From assembly GCA_025997955.1 (NCBI GenBank), contig BNVH01000016.1, forward strand, positions 1-48,646: a stretch of 48,646 nt of DNA, read 5' to 3'. The position numbers and the translations under genes were made by a program. Shown here piece by piece: positions 34,577-43,153 of the stretch (the first letter of the stretch is position 1; every line of letters begins with the position of its first letter). The stretch is from Synergistales bacterium. GTDB lineage: Bacteria > Synergistota > Synergistia > Synergistales > Aminobacteriaceae. The notes below the pieces were generated by a model. It ran no database searches. It saw only the letters and a program-made list of their open reading frames with translations, and had not been told where the DNA came from.

Positions 34577-35680
34577 CTATTTATACGGCTTGACCGACTC
34601 TAAAGCGATACTGCCGAGGAGCCCTAATGCTATTGATATAGACAGAATAGCGCTGCCGCCGTAGCTCAGAAACGGCAGAGGAAGTCCGGTCACAGGCATA
34701 AGCCCCATACTCATGCCTATACCCTCGAACGTCTGGAACCAAATCCATACGGTTATCCCAGCCACCAAGATCTTGGCTCTGATTTCGTGGCTTTTCATAC
34801 CAGTCAGAATCATGCGGGTAAACACCAAACCGAAAACCGCCAAGATAATCGAGCTCCCCAAAAAGCCAAACTCCTCCGCGTATACGCTGAATATGAAGTC
34901 CGTATGAGGCTCGGGCAAAAAACGGAGTTTGCTCTGCAAACCCTGCATAAACCCCTTGCCCCAAAAACTGCCGGATCCGACGGCTATACGCGACTGTATT
35001 ACGTTATAACCAGCGCCGAGCGGGTCTCGCATCGGGTCGATAAAGACAAGCAGACGAAGTTTTTGATAATCTTTCAAAAATGGCCAAAGCATTGGGCATA
35101 TAGCCAACCCAAGCCCCATAAAAGACAGGAGGTATTTCATAGGAGCGCCGGCCACAAAGAGAGCCGACAGTATAATGGCGACATAGACCAAAGTGCTGCC
35201 AAGGTCCGGCTGTTTAAGCACCATCAGCAAGGCCGGGATTCCGACCAATAAGCCTCCCATGAAAGTCTTCAGGTTGAGAGGAGGATAACGGTTCAGAAAT
35301 TTAGCCATGACAAGAACTATGGCTATTTTTCCGAACTCCGACGGCTGAAAGCCTATAAAGCCCAAAGAGATCATCCTCTGAGCGCCCTTTACGCTCGGCG
35401 CGAATAGTATAGTTATGCCGAGCAAGAGCAGCGCCGTAAAATATATCGGGTATGTAAAATCCATAAACTTCCGGTATCCCACTATAAGCGCCGCCATAAA
35501 CGCGCAAAGCGAGACGCAAAACCAAAAAATCTGCCTATAGGCGTAGTTCCCGCCCTGCGAGCTACCGCTGCCGGCGCTGTAAATGCAGGCAACACCGGAA
35601 AAAAACAACAGTAGCACCCCGCAAAGCAAAATTTTATCAAGAGCGGCGAGATTTTCTTTGAGAGAAGAAAACCTTATCAT
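34577..35680 (-). CDS. rodA: Peptidoglycan glycosyltransferase RodA
   Basis: 367 residues, about ten membrane helices, SEDS family. Motifs include the KQPDLGSTLVY segment and the C-terminal MGLMPVTGLPLPFLSYGGSA block. It polymerises lipid II in the elongation complex with the transpeptidase MrdA, encoded in the same cluster. Last gene of the minus-strand mre-mrd-min-rod run, 7 bp after minE. Confidence 0.93.
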   Translation of the reverse strand: MIRFSSLKENLAALDKILLCGVLLLFFSGVACIYSAGSGSSQGGNYAYRQIFWFCVSLCAFMAALIVGYRKFMDFTYPIYFTALLLLGITILFAPSVKGAQRMISLGFIGFQPSEFGKIAIVLVMAKFLNRYPPLNLKTFMGGLLVGIPALLMVLKQPDLGSTLVYVAIILSALFVAGAPMKYLLSFMGLGLAICPMLWPFLKDYQKLRLLVFIDPMRDPLGAGYNVIQSRIAVGSGSFWGKGFMQGLQSKLRFLPEPHTDFIFSVYAEEFGFLGSSIILAVFGLVFTRMILTGMKSHEIRAKILVAGITVWIWFQTFEGIGMSMGLMPVTGLPLPFLSYGGSAILSISIALGLLGSIALESVKPYK

Positions 35681-35687
35681 ATTTTAT

Positions 35688-35975
35688 TCAACGATTCGGT
35701 TGGCCGCGTTTTATACGCACCACCGGAATATTGGCGACCAAGGAGGTCTCGCGGTCGTTGCTGTCCAGGCCTATATCAATATTAGACTCGTCTATTTCCA
35801 TATATTTCGTCAGAACGGCTATCATTTCCTTTCGCAGATTCTCCAAAAGCTGCGGGGAAATGTCGGTCCTGTCATGGCTTATGACTAAAGTGAGGCGGTC
35901 TTTGGCCACCTTTGCCGAGGAGTTGCTTTTGCCGCCCAATAAGTTACTGAAAAAACTCACAATACTCTCCTCCAT
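35688..35975 (-). CDS. minE: Division topological specificity factor MinE
   Basis: 95 residues: a membrane-targeting N-terminus (MEESIVSFFSNLLG), the MinD-stimulating segment with AKDRLTLVISHDR, and a dimerisation domain ending PVVRIKRG. It stimulates the MinD ATPase and drives pole-to-pole oscillation. It lies 16 bp after minD. Confidence 0.94.
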   Translation of the reverse strand: MEESIVSFFSNLLGGKSNSSAKVAKDRLTLVISHDRTDISPQLLENLRKEMIAVLTKYMEIDESNIDIGLDSNDRETSLVANIPVVRIKRGQPNR

Positions 35976-35991
35976 TCACAGACCGTTCCGG

Positions 35992-36792
35992 TCAAAAACC
36001 AAACATCTTCTTGAAGCCCGATAAAAAGCTCTGAGAATTTGCGTCAAACTGAAGCATGGGCACGTTCTCTCCGAGAATCCTGGCCGCTATATTGGCGTAG
36101 GCTTCTCCGGCCGGGGTGCTTTGCTCGAAAGTCAAAGGCTCGCCGCTGTTGGACGCTCGTATGACACCGTCGTCTTCAGGCACAACTCCGATAAGATCTA
36201 CCGACAGAATGTCTAAGACGTCATCCTGAGAAAGCATATCGTTGTTCTGTACCATGATGGGTCTGAAACGGTTGATTATCAACCTGATAGGAGATTTACC
36301 CATGGACTCCAACATGCCGATTATGCGGTCCGCGTCTCTGACGGCGGGAATTTCCGGCGTGGTTATGACAAGCGCCTCGTCAGCGCCGGCGGCGGCGTTT
36401 CGAAAGCCCCCCTCTATTCCGGCGGGACAATCCAAGATGACAAAATCGAACTCCGGCCTCAGCTTATCGCAAAGCTCTATCATCTGCTCCGGCGTCACGG
36501 CGTCCTTTGTGCGAGTCTGAGCGGCTGGGAGAAGCGAGAGATAGCCCTTCAATCTTTTATCCTGCACCAAGGCCTGCGGGAGCTTGCAGTTATTTTCGAT
36601 AACGTCAATATAGTTGTAGACTATTCTATTCTCCAACCCCATCACCATATCGAGGTTACGCAACCCAATATCGCCGTCCACGGCGACGACTTTCTTGCCT
36701 CTTTTTGCCAACGCGACGGAGATATTGGCGGTCGATGTCGTTTTACCGACCCCACCCTTGCCGGATGTTATGACAATGACTCTTGCGCTCAA
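35992..36792 (-). CDS. minD: Septum-site determining ATPase MinD
   Basis: 266 residues. The deviant Walker A is TSGKGGVGKTTSTAN, followed by VDGDIGLRNLDMVMGLENR, FVILDCPAGIE and an amphipathic C-terminal membrane helix (SFLSGFKKMFGF). It recruits MinC to the membrane. I chose the TTG at 36790-36792, with GGGAGGG six bases upstream, because it gives the standard N-terminus SARVIVITSGKGG. The longer open frame starting at 36822 would overlap that site. Confidence 0.94.
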   Translation of the reverse strand: MSARVIVITSGKGGVGKTTSTANISVALAKRGKKVVAVDGDIGLRNLDMVMGLENRIVYNYIDVIENNCKLPQALVQDKRLKGYLSLLPAAQTRTKDAVTPEQMIELCDKLRPEFDFVILDCPAGIEGGFRNAAAGADEALVITTPEIPAVRDADRIIGMLESMGKSPIRLIINRFRPIMVQNNDMLSQDDVLDILSVDLIGVVPEDDGVIRASNSGEPLTFEQSTPAGEAYANIAARILGENVPMLQFDANSQSFLSGFKKMFGF

Positions 36793-36825
36793 AAAAAACC
36801 CTCCCTTTGTAGAAGTCCCCAAACT

Positions 36826-37155
36826 CTAATCTAACTTCCATTCTCTGAAAAGAAATTCATTTTCCTCAAGAGTAATAATAACAGATTTTTTCCACCATTC
36901 CACACTGGCGCTATTCAAAGTGCAGAGTCTGTCCCCTATCCGCACCTGCTGAGACTCAAAGGACGCGGCTATGATGTAAGATTTACCGCCGTTATCGCGG
37001 CCCGCGTGAACGCAGCCCTTGAGACGCCCAAGAACCGTAACGCTCCCGCCGGCCAGAACCTCGGCGCCGTCGTTCAGCTGCCCAATCAGCACGACGTCCC
37101 CGTCAAACTCCTCGCGCTGTCCTGAGCGCAGAGAACGCTCCACAATTTCCGCCAC
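36826..37155 (-). CDS. minC: MinC, C-terminal domain only
   Basis: 109 residues that match only the C-terminal beta-helix domain of MinC: GDVVLIGQLNDGAEVLAGGSV is the conserved core, then GRLKGCVHAG. Full MinC has about 220 residues, with an N-terminal domain that acts on FtsZ filaments. mrdA ends just 12 bp upstream, so no N-terminal half is encoded here. The C-domain alone can bind MinD and, in studied species, FtsZ. The gene is intact and well placed before minD, so this looks like a settled short form rather than a recent break. Confidence 0.88.
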   Translation of the reverse strand: MAEIVERSLRSGQREEFDGDVVLIGQLNDGAEVLAGGSVTVLGRLKGCVHAGRDNGGKSYIIAASFESQQVRIGDRLCTLNSASVEWWKKSVIITLEENEFLFREWKLD

Positions 37156-37167
37156 TTTACCATCTCC

Positions 37168-38913
37168 TCAAGAATCGTCTTTTTCGCCCGGATGACTGAG
37201 GATATGAGCCAAGATTTCCCCAACCATCGGGGACGCCACGCTGCTCCCGTGCTCTCCGGCCTCCACGACCGCCACGGCCACGTACTGAGGCTTGTTCGCG
37301 GGGGCGTACCCGGCAAACAGGGCATGGTCTAGGCCGTGGGCATTTTGGGCCGTGCCAGTTTTGCCGGCCACCTGCACGCCGAACCTTCCGGCGCGCGAAC
37401 CAGTGCCGCGGCTGACGACATAATCGAGCCCCCGCTGCACCACGGCTAATTTTTCTTTGCTTACGCCTATAGAGACCGGCTCCTTAAACTCCGAAGGCGA
37501 AAGATGCGGTGTCACGAGATAACCGCCGTTGGCTATCGCCGCGTAGACCCGCGCGAGCTGAATGGGCGTCAGGAGCAAAAACCCCTGTCCTATGGAATAA
37601 TTCACCGTATCTCCCTGATACCAGTTCTCCTTGCGATTGGCCTTTTTCCATTCCGGCCCTGCGGCGTTGCCCGAGGCCTCGCCCGTAAGGTCCACGCCGG
37701 TAGGCGCGCCGACGCCGAATTTCTTCACCCATTTTAGGAGGCGGTCGATACCCATTTTCATGCCAACCTGATAAAAATAAACGTCGCAGGAATTCTGCAA
37801 AGCGCCGGTTAAGTTGAGACTTCCGTGCCCGCCCCTTCTCCAGCATCTGAATACCCTGTTGCTGAGCTGAATAGACCCGTGGCAGGTAAATGTCATGTTC
37901 GGCGTGATGATGTTCTCCTCAAGCGCGGCCAATGCCACTAACGCCTTGAACGTCGATGCCGGCGGATAAACGCCCGAAATAGCGCGGTCGTGCATCGGCT
38001 TGCCCTCGTCGTCAGTTATCTCGTGCCATTCTTTTGTCGATACGCCCCATGCCAAAGGGTTGTTGTCATAGGTAGGGGAAGACGCCGAAACAATAACGGC
38101 TCCAGTGTTAACGTCAAGCGCTACGATAGAGCCCCTGTAATCGCTCAACAACTCCATGGCTTTTTTCTGCGCGCCAGTATCAAGAGTGAGAAGTACGTCG
38201 TCTCCTCTTTTGGATGAAAGGGAATCTATGGTGCGGACTTTGCGCCCGCGGGCGTTGACCTCTATAGCCTCCTCGCCGGGAACGCCTCTCAGCTGCTCTT
38301 CGTGATAACGTTCTATACCGCCCTTGCCTATTATATCGCCACCTACATAATTGCTGTCCGCGGCGTTTTTCAGCTCGTTTTCTGATATTTCGCCGACGTA
38401 GCCGGTTATGTTGGCCACTATCGCGCCGGACGGGTATACCCTGCGCCATACGGGCAAAGGGAACAGCTGATTTGGAAACTCAGGATCCGCGAACAGTTCG
38501 GCCATCTGTACCATAGTCAAATTGTGCACGAGACGTATGACCTGGTAAGGCGCCAATCTTTGACGCTTGACCGTCTTGGCCAATTCCTCGTCCGACACCG
38601 GTATGCCGTGATTTGACAAAACCTGGCTGATGCGGCTCAACATGTAGGGCTTGTCCAAATCAAGAGGGTATCCCATTATGCTGAACGTCGTCTCATTGAC
38701 CGCCAAAGGCAAACCGCTGCGATCATATATCTCCCCTCTCGGCGGGGACACGCGAATCAGTCTGAGGCGGTTGTTGTACGCGAGGCGAATGTATTTGTCG
38801 GTATGCACTATCTGAAAAAAATAAAGTCCGGCAAAGAGAAAGAACAGCGTAGTCAAAATCCCATATAACAAAAATTTGAGTCGCACATCCATAATATCGC
38901 GTGCGTCGAGCAT
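37168..38913 (-). CDS. mrdA: Penicillin-binding protein 2 (elongation transpeptidase)
   Basis: 581 residues: one N-terminal helix (about 12-32), a PBP dimerisation domain (GEIYDRSGLPLAVNE), and a transpeptidase domain with the active-site STFK in PPASTFKAL, the SCD motif in NSCDVYFYQVG and KTG in AGKTGTAQN. It crosslinks peptidoglycan during elongation with RodA and MreBCD. GGAGG lies about 13 bases before the ATG. Confidence 0.95.
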   Translation of the reverse strand: MLDARDIMDVRLKFLLYGILTTLFFLFAGLYFFQIVHTDKYIRLAYNNRLRLIRVSPPRGEIYDRSGLPLAVNETTFSIMGYPLDLDKPYMLSRISQVLSNHGIPVSDEELAKTVKRQRLAPYQVIRLVHNLTMVQMAELFADPEFPNQLFPLPVWRRVYPSGAIVANITGYVGEISENELKNAADSNYVGGDIIGKGGIERYHEEQLRGVPGEEAIEVNARGRKVRTIDSLSSKRGDDVLLTLDTGAQKKAMELLSDYRGSIVALDVNTGAVIVSASSPTYDNNPLAWGVSTKEWHEITDDEGKPMHDRAISGVYPPASTFKALVALAALEENIITPNMTFTCHGSIQLSNRVFRCWRRGGHGSLNLTGALQNSCDVYFYQVGMKMGIDRLLKWVKKFGVGAPTGVDLTGEASGNAAGPEWKKANRKENWYQGDTVNYSIGQGFLLLTPIQLARVYAAIANGGYLVTPHLSPSEFKEPVSIGVSKEKLAVVQRGLDYVVSRGTGSRAGRFGVQVAGKTGTAQNAHGLDHALFAGYAPANKPQYVAVAVVEAGEHGSSVASPMVGEILAHILSHPGEKDDS

Positions 38914-38942
38914 TTTAATATCACAACCTCCGAAATAGTTTG

Positions 38943-39395
38943 TTAATTATTAGAATTTATGCGTTTATAGCATAAAAGTGTGCTTAAAAGCGAAAGCGGC
39001 ACGGCGCAACCCTGTTGCATGACGAAAAAAGTCGTGCCGGCGTCTCTTTCCAACGTCAAAAAAAACAAAACGGACGGAATGAGCTGCGCCCCCCAAAACA
39101 GAAAAAATATGATTGACGTGGTCCTCCCGGACACGGGAAGCGCGCTCCAAGCCCAAATCACCAATAAAACCACGGCTGTATACGATATAGTAAAAAAGCC
39201 CGTAAATCCAACCCAACGCAGATCCCAGGCAAGCCCGCCCAAAAACGCGGTCCATATGACAATGACGTTGTTTTCTCTGCCCTCGGTCAAAAGGCTGTAC
39301 ACAAGGCTCAATAAAAAAATTTCCGGCATTGGGAAGCTCCCCGTAAGAACGGAAAGAAAATCCTGCAACAGCCAGAAAAATATATGAGGCATCAT
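38943..39395 (-). CDS. mreD: Rod-shape determining protein MreD
   Basis: 150 residues, four to five membrane helices, with the MreD-like order and the segment LLTEGRENNVIVIWTAFLGG. It is assigned mainly by size, topology and position between mreC and mrdA. It starts 5 bp after mreC. Confidence 0.85.
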   Translation of the reverse strand: MMPHIFFWLLQDFLSVLTGSFPMPEIFLLSLVYSLLTEGRENNVIVIWTAFLGGLAWDLRWVGFTGFFTISYTAVVLLVIWAWSALPVSGRTTSIIFFLFWGAQLIPSVLFFLTLERDAGTTFFVMQQGCAVPLSLLSTLLCYKRINSNN

Positions 39396-39399
39396 TTTG

Positions 39400-40191
39400 T
39401 CATCTTGTCATTTCTTTTGAGTATTTGAACACCGAGACGGTGTACAGTGAGGAGAGAGAGGCTCCGGTCTTTATCTTGTACGTCACGTAACCGTTCTCCG
39501 AGACGGACGTCTCACGCTCAATGTGCCCAACCGGAATCCCGGGGGGCAAAAGCTCGCTAACAAGGGCCGTGCTGACTTTCATGCCAGGCGCTATGCCACG
39601 TCCCTCAGGTATATACACCAAGAAAACGGAGCCGTCGCCGTCCCCCACCACAACGCCAAGCTCGCGCGTTTCCTCCACCACAACCGGAATCATCAAAGAC
39701 GAAGACGTCAAAAGCTCTACCCACGACGAAAAAGAGCTTACGGAGCTTACGCGCCCTACCAAAAACCCGTCCTGAAAGACCGGCAATCCCATAACTATAT
39801 CGTCATTCAGTCCTTTGTCCATTCTGAACTCGCTCCACCAACCAAGCGGTTCGCGCAGCGTGACGCGGGCTTCTGTCGTCCGGGACGCGAGCTCGGCCTT
39901 TATCTGCTCGGACAAAAGCACGGAGTTCACGATTTGCAATCTCGAGTTCTCGTTTTGCAAGGTCTCCAAGCTCAGCCTGAGCTTATTTCTGTCAAGCGAC
40001 CAAAAATAAAACGAGCGGCAAAATTCCCTCAGCATAACGATAGGATACTCCGGGACGGAGAGAACTTGCCCCATAAAATCCACCGTATTCTTCAAAAAGG
40101 GGAACCGAGGGGACGCGCCAAGCAGCAAAAGCCCCAAGGCCAAAGCGGCCACCCCGTTAACCCATTCGAGAGTCATGCGCTTGCCCCACAT
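39400..40191 (-). CDS. mreC: Rod-shape determining protein MreC
   Basis: 263 residues: one N-terminal helix, a coiled coil (about 65-100, LSLETLQNENSRLQIVNS), and the beta-rich periplasmic part with the LVGRVSSVSSFSS and GIPVGHIERE motifs. It links MreB and PBP2 across the membrane. The ATG at 40176 has a better-spaced GGGG than the ATG at 40191, so the protein may be five residues shorter. Confidence 0.92.
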   Translation of the reverse strand: MWGKRMTLEWVNGVAALALGLLLLGASPRFPFLKNTVDFMGQVLSVPEYPIVMLREFCRSFYFWSLDRNKLRLSLETLQNENSRLQIVNSVLLSEQIKAELASRTTEARVTLREPLGWWSEFRMDKGLNDDIVMGLPVFQDGFLVGRVSSVSSFSSWVELLTSSSLMIPVVVEETRELGVVVGDGDGSVFLVYIPEGRGIAPGMKVSTALVSELLPPGIPVGHIERETSVSENGYVTYKIKTGASLSSLYTVSVFKYSKEMTR

Positions 40192-40206
40192 GGCCTGCTT
40201 TTTACG

Positions 40207-41262
40207 TTACCGCGAACCGCGTTCCACCGATGTCAGGACGCGCTTCATAGCCGTAAGATTATCTAAAATTTTTCCAACGCCGAGAGCCACCGAGTAAAGA
40301 GGGTTTTCGGCGACCATGACCGGCGTGTTGCTGGCGCGCGACAACCTCTCGGCCAAACCCCTTATCAGGGCCACTCCACCCGAAAGCACTATCCCCTGGT
40401 CGACTATGTCCTTGGCCAATTCCGGCGGGGTCTTCTCAAGCGCGACTTTCACCATATCCTCTATACGAGAAAATATAGGGTCAAGCGCCTCCCTCACCTC
40501 AACGGACGAGACCGTGTCTATTTTAGGCAAGCCGTCGGTCAGGTCCCGCCCCTTCACCGACATCTCAAGCTCAGGGGAAAGCGGCAAGGCGGAGCCTATG
40601 GTGTTTTTGACGTCCTCAGCCGTAGTCTCTCCGATAAAGAGCGCGTAGCGCTGACGTAGCATGGCTATTATGGCGTTATCCATGTCTTTTCCGGCGGCGC
40701 GGAGCGAGTTCGTCACAACTATGCCGCCGAGGGATATAACTGAGACCTCGCTGGTTCCGCCGCCTATATCTATTATCATACAACCCCGAGGTTCGCTTAT
40801 GGGAAGCCCCACGCCGAGCGCCGCCGATATAGGCTCGTCCACGACATAGGCTTCGCTGGCTCCCGCTCCGAGAGTGGCGTCCACTACGGCCTTTCGTTCG
40901 ACCTCCGTCACCTCCGCCGGGACAGCTATGACGACGCGCGGGTGCGACATGAACGACCTGCCTCCGTTGGCTTTGCGCAGACAATGGCGTATAAGCTCCT
41001 CCGTCATGTCGAAATTAGCGATAACGCCGTCTTGCAAAGGCCATATGGCCTGCACGCTGTCCGGGGTCTTGCCGGACATGGCCTTGGCGTCGCGTCCGAC
41101 CGCGATTATTTCCACGCCGCCTCCGCGCGGCAGCTTGCGGACAGCCACAGCCGAGGGTTCGCTTATGACAATGCCCTCATCTTTCACGTATACGACAATA
41201 TTGGCGGTTCCGAGGTCGATACCGACGTCAAGTCCTAAAATTCCGGAAAGGTATTTGAACAT
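40207..41262 (-). CDS. mreB: Rod-shape determining actin MreB
   Basis: 351 residues. Actin-like ATPase with VGIDLGTANIVVYVK (phosphate 1), IDIGGGTSEVSVISLGG (phosphate 2) and VLSGGVALIRGLAERL (adenosine). It forms membrane filaments that organise side-wall synthesis. First gene of the shape and division run at 34577-41262. Confidence 0.96.
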   Translation of the reverse strand: MFKYLSGILGLDVGIDLGTANIVVYVKDEGIVISEPSAVAVRKLPRGGGVEIIAVGRDAKAMSGKTPDSVQAIWPLQDGVIANFDMTEELIRHCLRKANGGRSFMSHPRVVIAVPAEVTEVERKAVVDATLGAGASEAYVVDEPISAALGVGLPISEPRGCMIIDIGGGTSEVSVISLGGIVVTNSLRAAGKDMDNAIIAMLRQRYALFIGETTAEDVKNTIGSALPLSPELEMSVKGRDLTDGLPKIDTVSSVEVREALDPIFSRIEDMVKVALEKTPPELAKDIVDQGIVLSGGVALIRGLAERLSRASNTPVMVAENPLYSVALGVGKILDNLTAMKRVLTSVERGSR

Positions 41263-41314
41263 CCCCTCTATTCACCTGCTCGCATATTTTTGCGCGGCCA
41301 TTTACAATATACCG

Positions 41315-41968
41315 TCATCTGGGCCAGAAGGGATTGCTTTTTCGCTCGCGGGCTATGTTTGTGGTAGGGCCGTGTCCGGGAAGGACCTCCAAATCATCCG
41401 GCAGCTTCGATAGTTTTAAAATAGACTCCATGAGTTGCCTCTCGTCCCCTCCGGGCAAGTCGGTTCGGCCTACGCTCTGCGCGAAAAGGGTATCCCCCGA
41501 TACCAACAGCTCATCCCCGCGTTTTACGACATAGCAAACGCTCCCCGGCGTATGCCCAGGCGTGGCGATTACTTTTACCTCGAAACCGCCCGCAATGTTT
41601 GAAAGAACGTCCCCGTCCGCTATTGTTTTGAATTTTTCGGCGCCGCGGGACGTCATACCCAAAGCCCTTTGCATGTCCTCAGGCGGTCGCTTCAGATACG
41701 GAGAATCGGCGTCGCTGATGTAGATGGCGTCGCCAACCAAAGGGATAAAGGATTCTATCCCCGCGAGATGGTCTAAGTGCCCATGCGTCAGCAAAACCGC
41801 CTTTATGTTTATTTTATTCAGCTCAGCGAAATCAAAGACCTCTTGCGCGTCGCCGCCCGGATCCACGAAAAAAGCGTCCCCGCTCTCATCATAAAAAAGA
41901 TACCCGTTAGTCCAAAGTCCGCCAAGCGGAAAGCGTTTGTAATTCATTTTCCCTTTGCCGCCCTTCAT
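41315..41968 (-). CDS. Metallo-beta-lactamase-fold hydrolase, glyoxalase II-like
   Basis: 217 residues. LLTHGHLDHLAGI (H62, H64, D66, H67), TPGHTPGSVCY and VLPGHGPTT give the metal ligands of the short YcbL/glyoxalase II-like group. LVSGDTLFAQSVGRTDLPGG is also typical. The likely substrate is a thioester, but this is not fixed by sequence. An ATG at residue 8 is an alternative start. Upstream neighbour is dtd, 19 bp away. Confidence 0.88.
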   Translation of the reverse strand: MKGGKGKMNYKRFPLGGLWTNGYLFYDESGDAFFVDPGGDAQEVFDFAELNKINIKAVLLTHGHLDHLAGIESFIPLVGDAIYISDADSPYLKRPPEDMQRALGMTSRGAEKFKTIADGDVLSNIAGGFEVKVIATPGHTPGSVCYVVKRGDELLVSGDTLFAQSVGRTDLPGGDERQLMESILKLSKLPDDLEVLPGHGPTTNIARERKSNPFWPR

Positions 41969-41987
41969 TTACACTCTTATTTATACT

Positions 41988-42461
41988 TTATTTATCCGAA
42001 GTGTCCAAAATCAAAGTCACAGGGCCGTCGTTGTCTATCTCAACTAGCATATGCGTCTGAAAACAGCCACAGGCCGTCTTAACCCCGGCGGACATTACTC
42101 GCCCGACAAAATACTCATAGAGCCGCTTGCCCTCGTCCGCCGCCGCCGCGCCCACAAAAGACGGACGCCGCCCTTTACGGCAATCGCCGTAAAGGGTAAA
42201 CTGCGAGACGACGAGAGCGCCGCCCCCCTTGTCCAAAAGAGAGAGGTTCATCTTGCTCATTTCGTCCTCAAAAACTCTAAGGTTGACTATCTTGTCCGCC
42301 AACCACTCGGCGTCGCGCTCGGTGTCGGTCGCCCCCACGCCGAGCAGCACGCAAAGACCCGCGTCTATCCTGCCGGCCTCTACAAAATCACGAGTCTTTG
42401 GCGTTGGCTCTTGTCTTACGCTGACACGAGCGCGCGAAACCCTCTGAACTACCGCCCGCAT
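41988..42461 (-). CDS. dtd: D-aminoacyl-tRNA deacylase
   Basis: 157 residues, slightly longer than the usual 145-150 because of an insertion near residues 15-28. MRAVVQRVSRARVSV, the SQFTLYGD motif (86-93) and NDGPVTLILDT (the Gly-cisPro loop) are present. It clears D-amino acids wrongly attached to tRNA. Confidence 0.94.
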   Translation of the reverse strand: MRAVVQRVSRARVSVRQEPTPKTRDFVEAGRIDAGLCVLLGVGATDTERDAEWLADKIVNLRVFEDEMSKMNLSLLDKGGGALVVSQFTLYGDCRKGRRPSFVGAAAADEGKRLYEYFVGRVMSAGVKTACGCFQTHMLVEIDNDGPVTLILDTSDK

Positions 42462-42483
42462 TAAGTTCTAAGTCTAATCCGCG

Positions 42484-43134
42484 CTACAAGCCGAATTTTT
42501 GCGTCAGATAAGCGTAAACGGCGTCTGGTACGAGCTCTTTTATCTCAGAACCCTTTTTGGCTTTGATTAAATCTCTCACCTCTGTGGCGTTGACGGGCTT
42601 TCCGTTGACCGCGAAGCGCTCGTGCTCCACGAAATTAACCTTGTTACGCGTCAGTATCGCCTTCATAGCCCTGTTGTACTGAGTCAGAATAGGGCTCGCC
42701 GGCTCTGTGCCGACAAAACGGGCGTTTACGCCGAGCAGGGGGATAATGTGCTTGACAAACAGACGCACGTCAAGGCACGTGTCTATGGCGACCTCCGCCG
42801 CGGCGTTCTCGTCAAAATACCCAGGCGCCCTGAGGGTCGGCGCGACAAACCTGCCGCTCTTCAAGACCGTGACGTTCTTTATGTCGCCAAGAGCTTTAGC
42901 GGCCAATTCGACTCGTTCATCCCAAGGCAAAAACGGCTTCTCACCCTCCACGACAAACACGTAAAGCACGTCGGACTCCCCCGCCCCTTTCTCCGCGATA
43001 AAACGATGTCCAATGGTGAAAGGGTCCGCGTTTATGGCAAGCGATCCAACTGTCGCGGCGCTTGAATTTTTCTCTTTTTCCTGAGCGAGAAGAACGCGAT
43101 ATTCGTCAAATTCCTTATTGATATTGTCAGCCAT
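42484..43134 (-). CDS. Citrate-lyase-ligase-like nucleotidyltransferase
   Basis: About 216 residues. SLAINADPFTIGHRFIAEKG is the nucleotidyltransferase signature (T-x-G-H), and VLYVFVVEGEKPFLPWDERV and FVGTEPASPILTQYNRAM match the C-terminal domain of citrate lyase ligase (CitC). The N-terminal acetyltransferase-like part of CitC is absent and no citrate lyase genes are nearby, so it is probably a relative with another acceptor. An open frame reaches a TTG at 43170 directly against AAAGGAGG; I chose the ATG at 43134. It follows the SGNH-like gene closely. Confidence 0.75.
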   Translation of the reverse strand: MADNINKEFDEYRVLLAQEKEKNSSAATVGSLAINADPFTIGHRFIAEKGAGESDVLYVFVVEGEKPFLPWDERVELAAKALGDIKNVTVLKSGRFVAPTLRAPGYFDENAAAEVAIDTCLDVRLFVKHIIPLLGVNARFVGTEPASPILTQYNRAMKAILTRNKVNFVEHERFAVNGKPVNATEVRDLIKAKKGSEIKELVPDAVYAYLTQKFGL

Positions 43135-43153
43135 AGCAATGTCCGGGCGCGAG

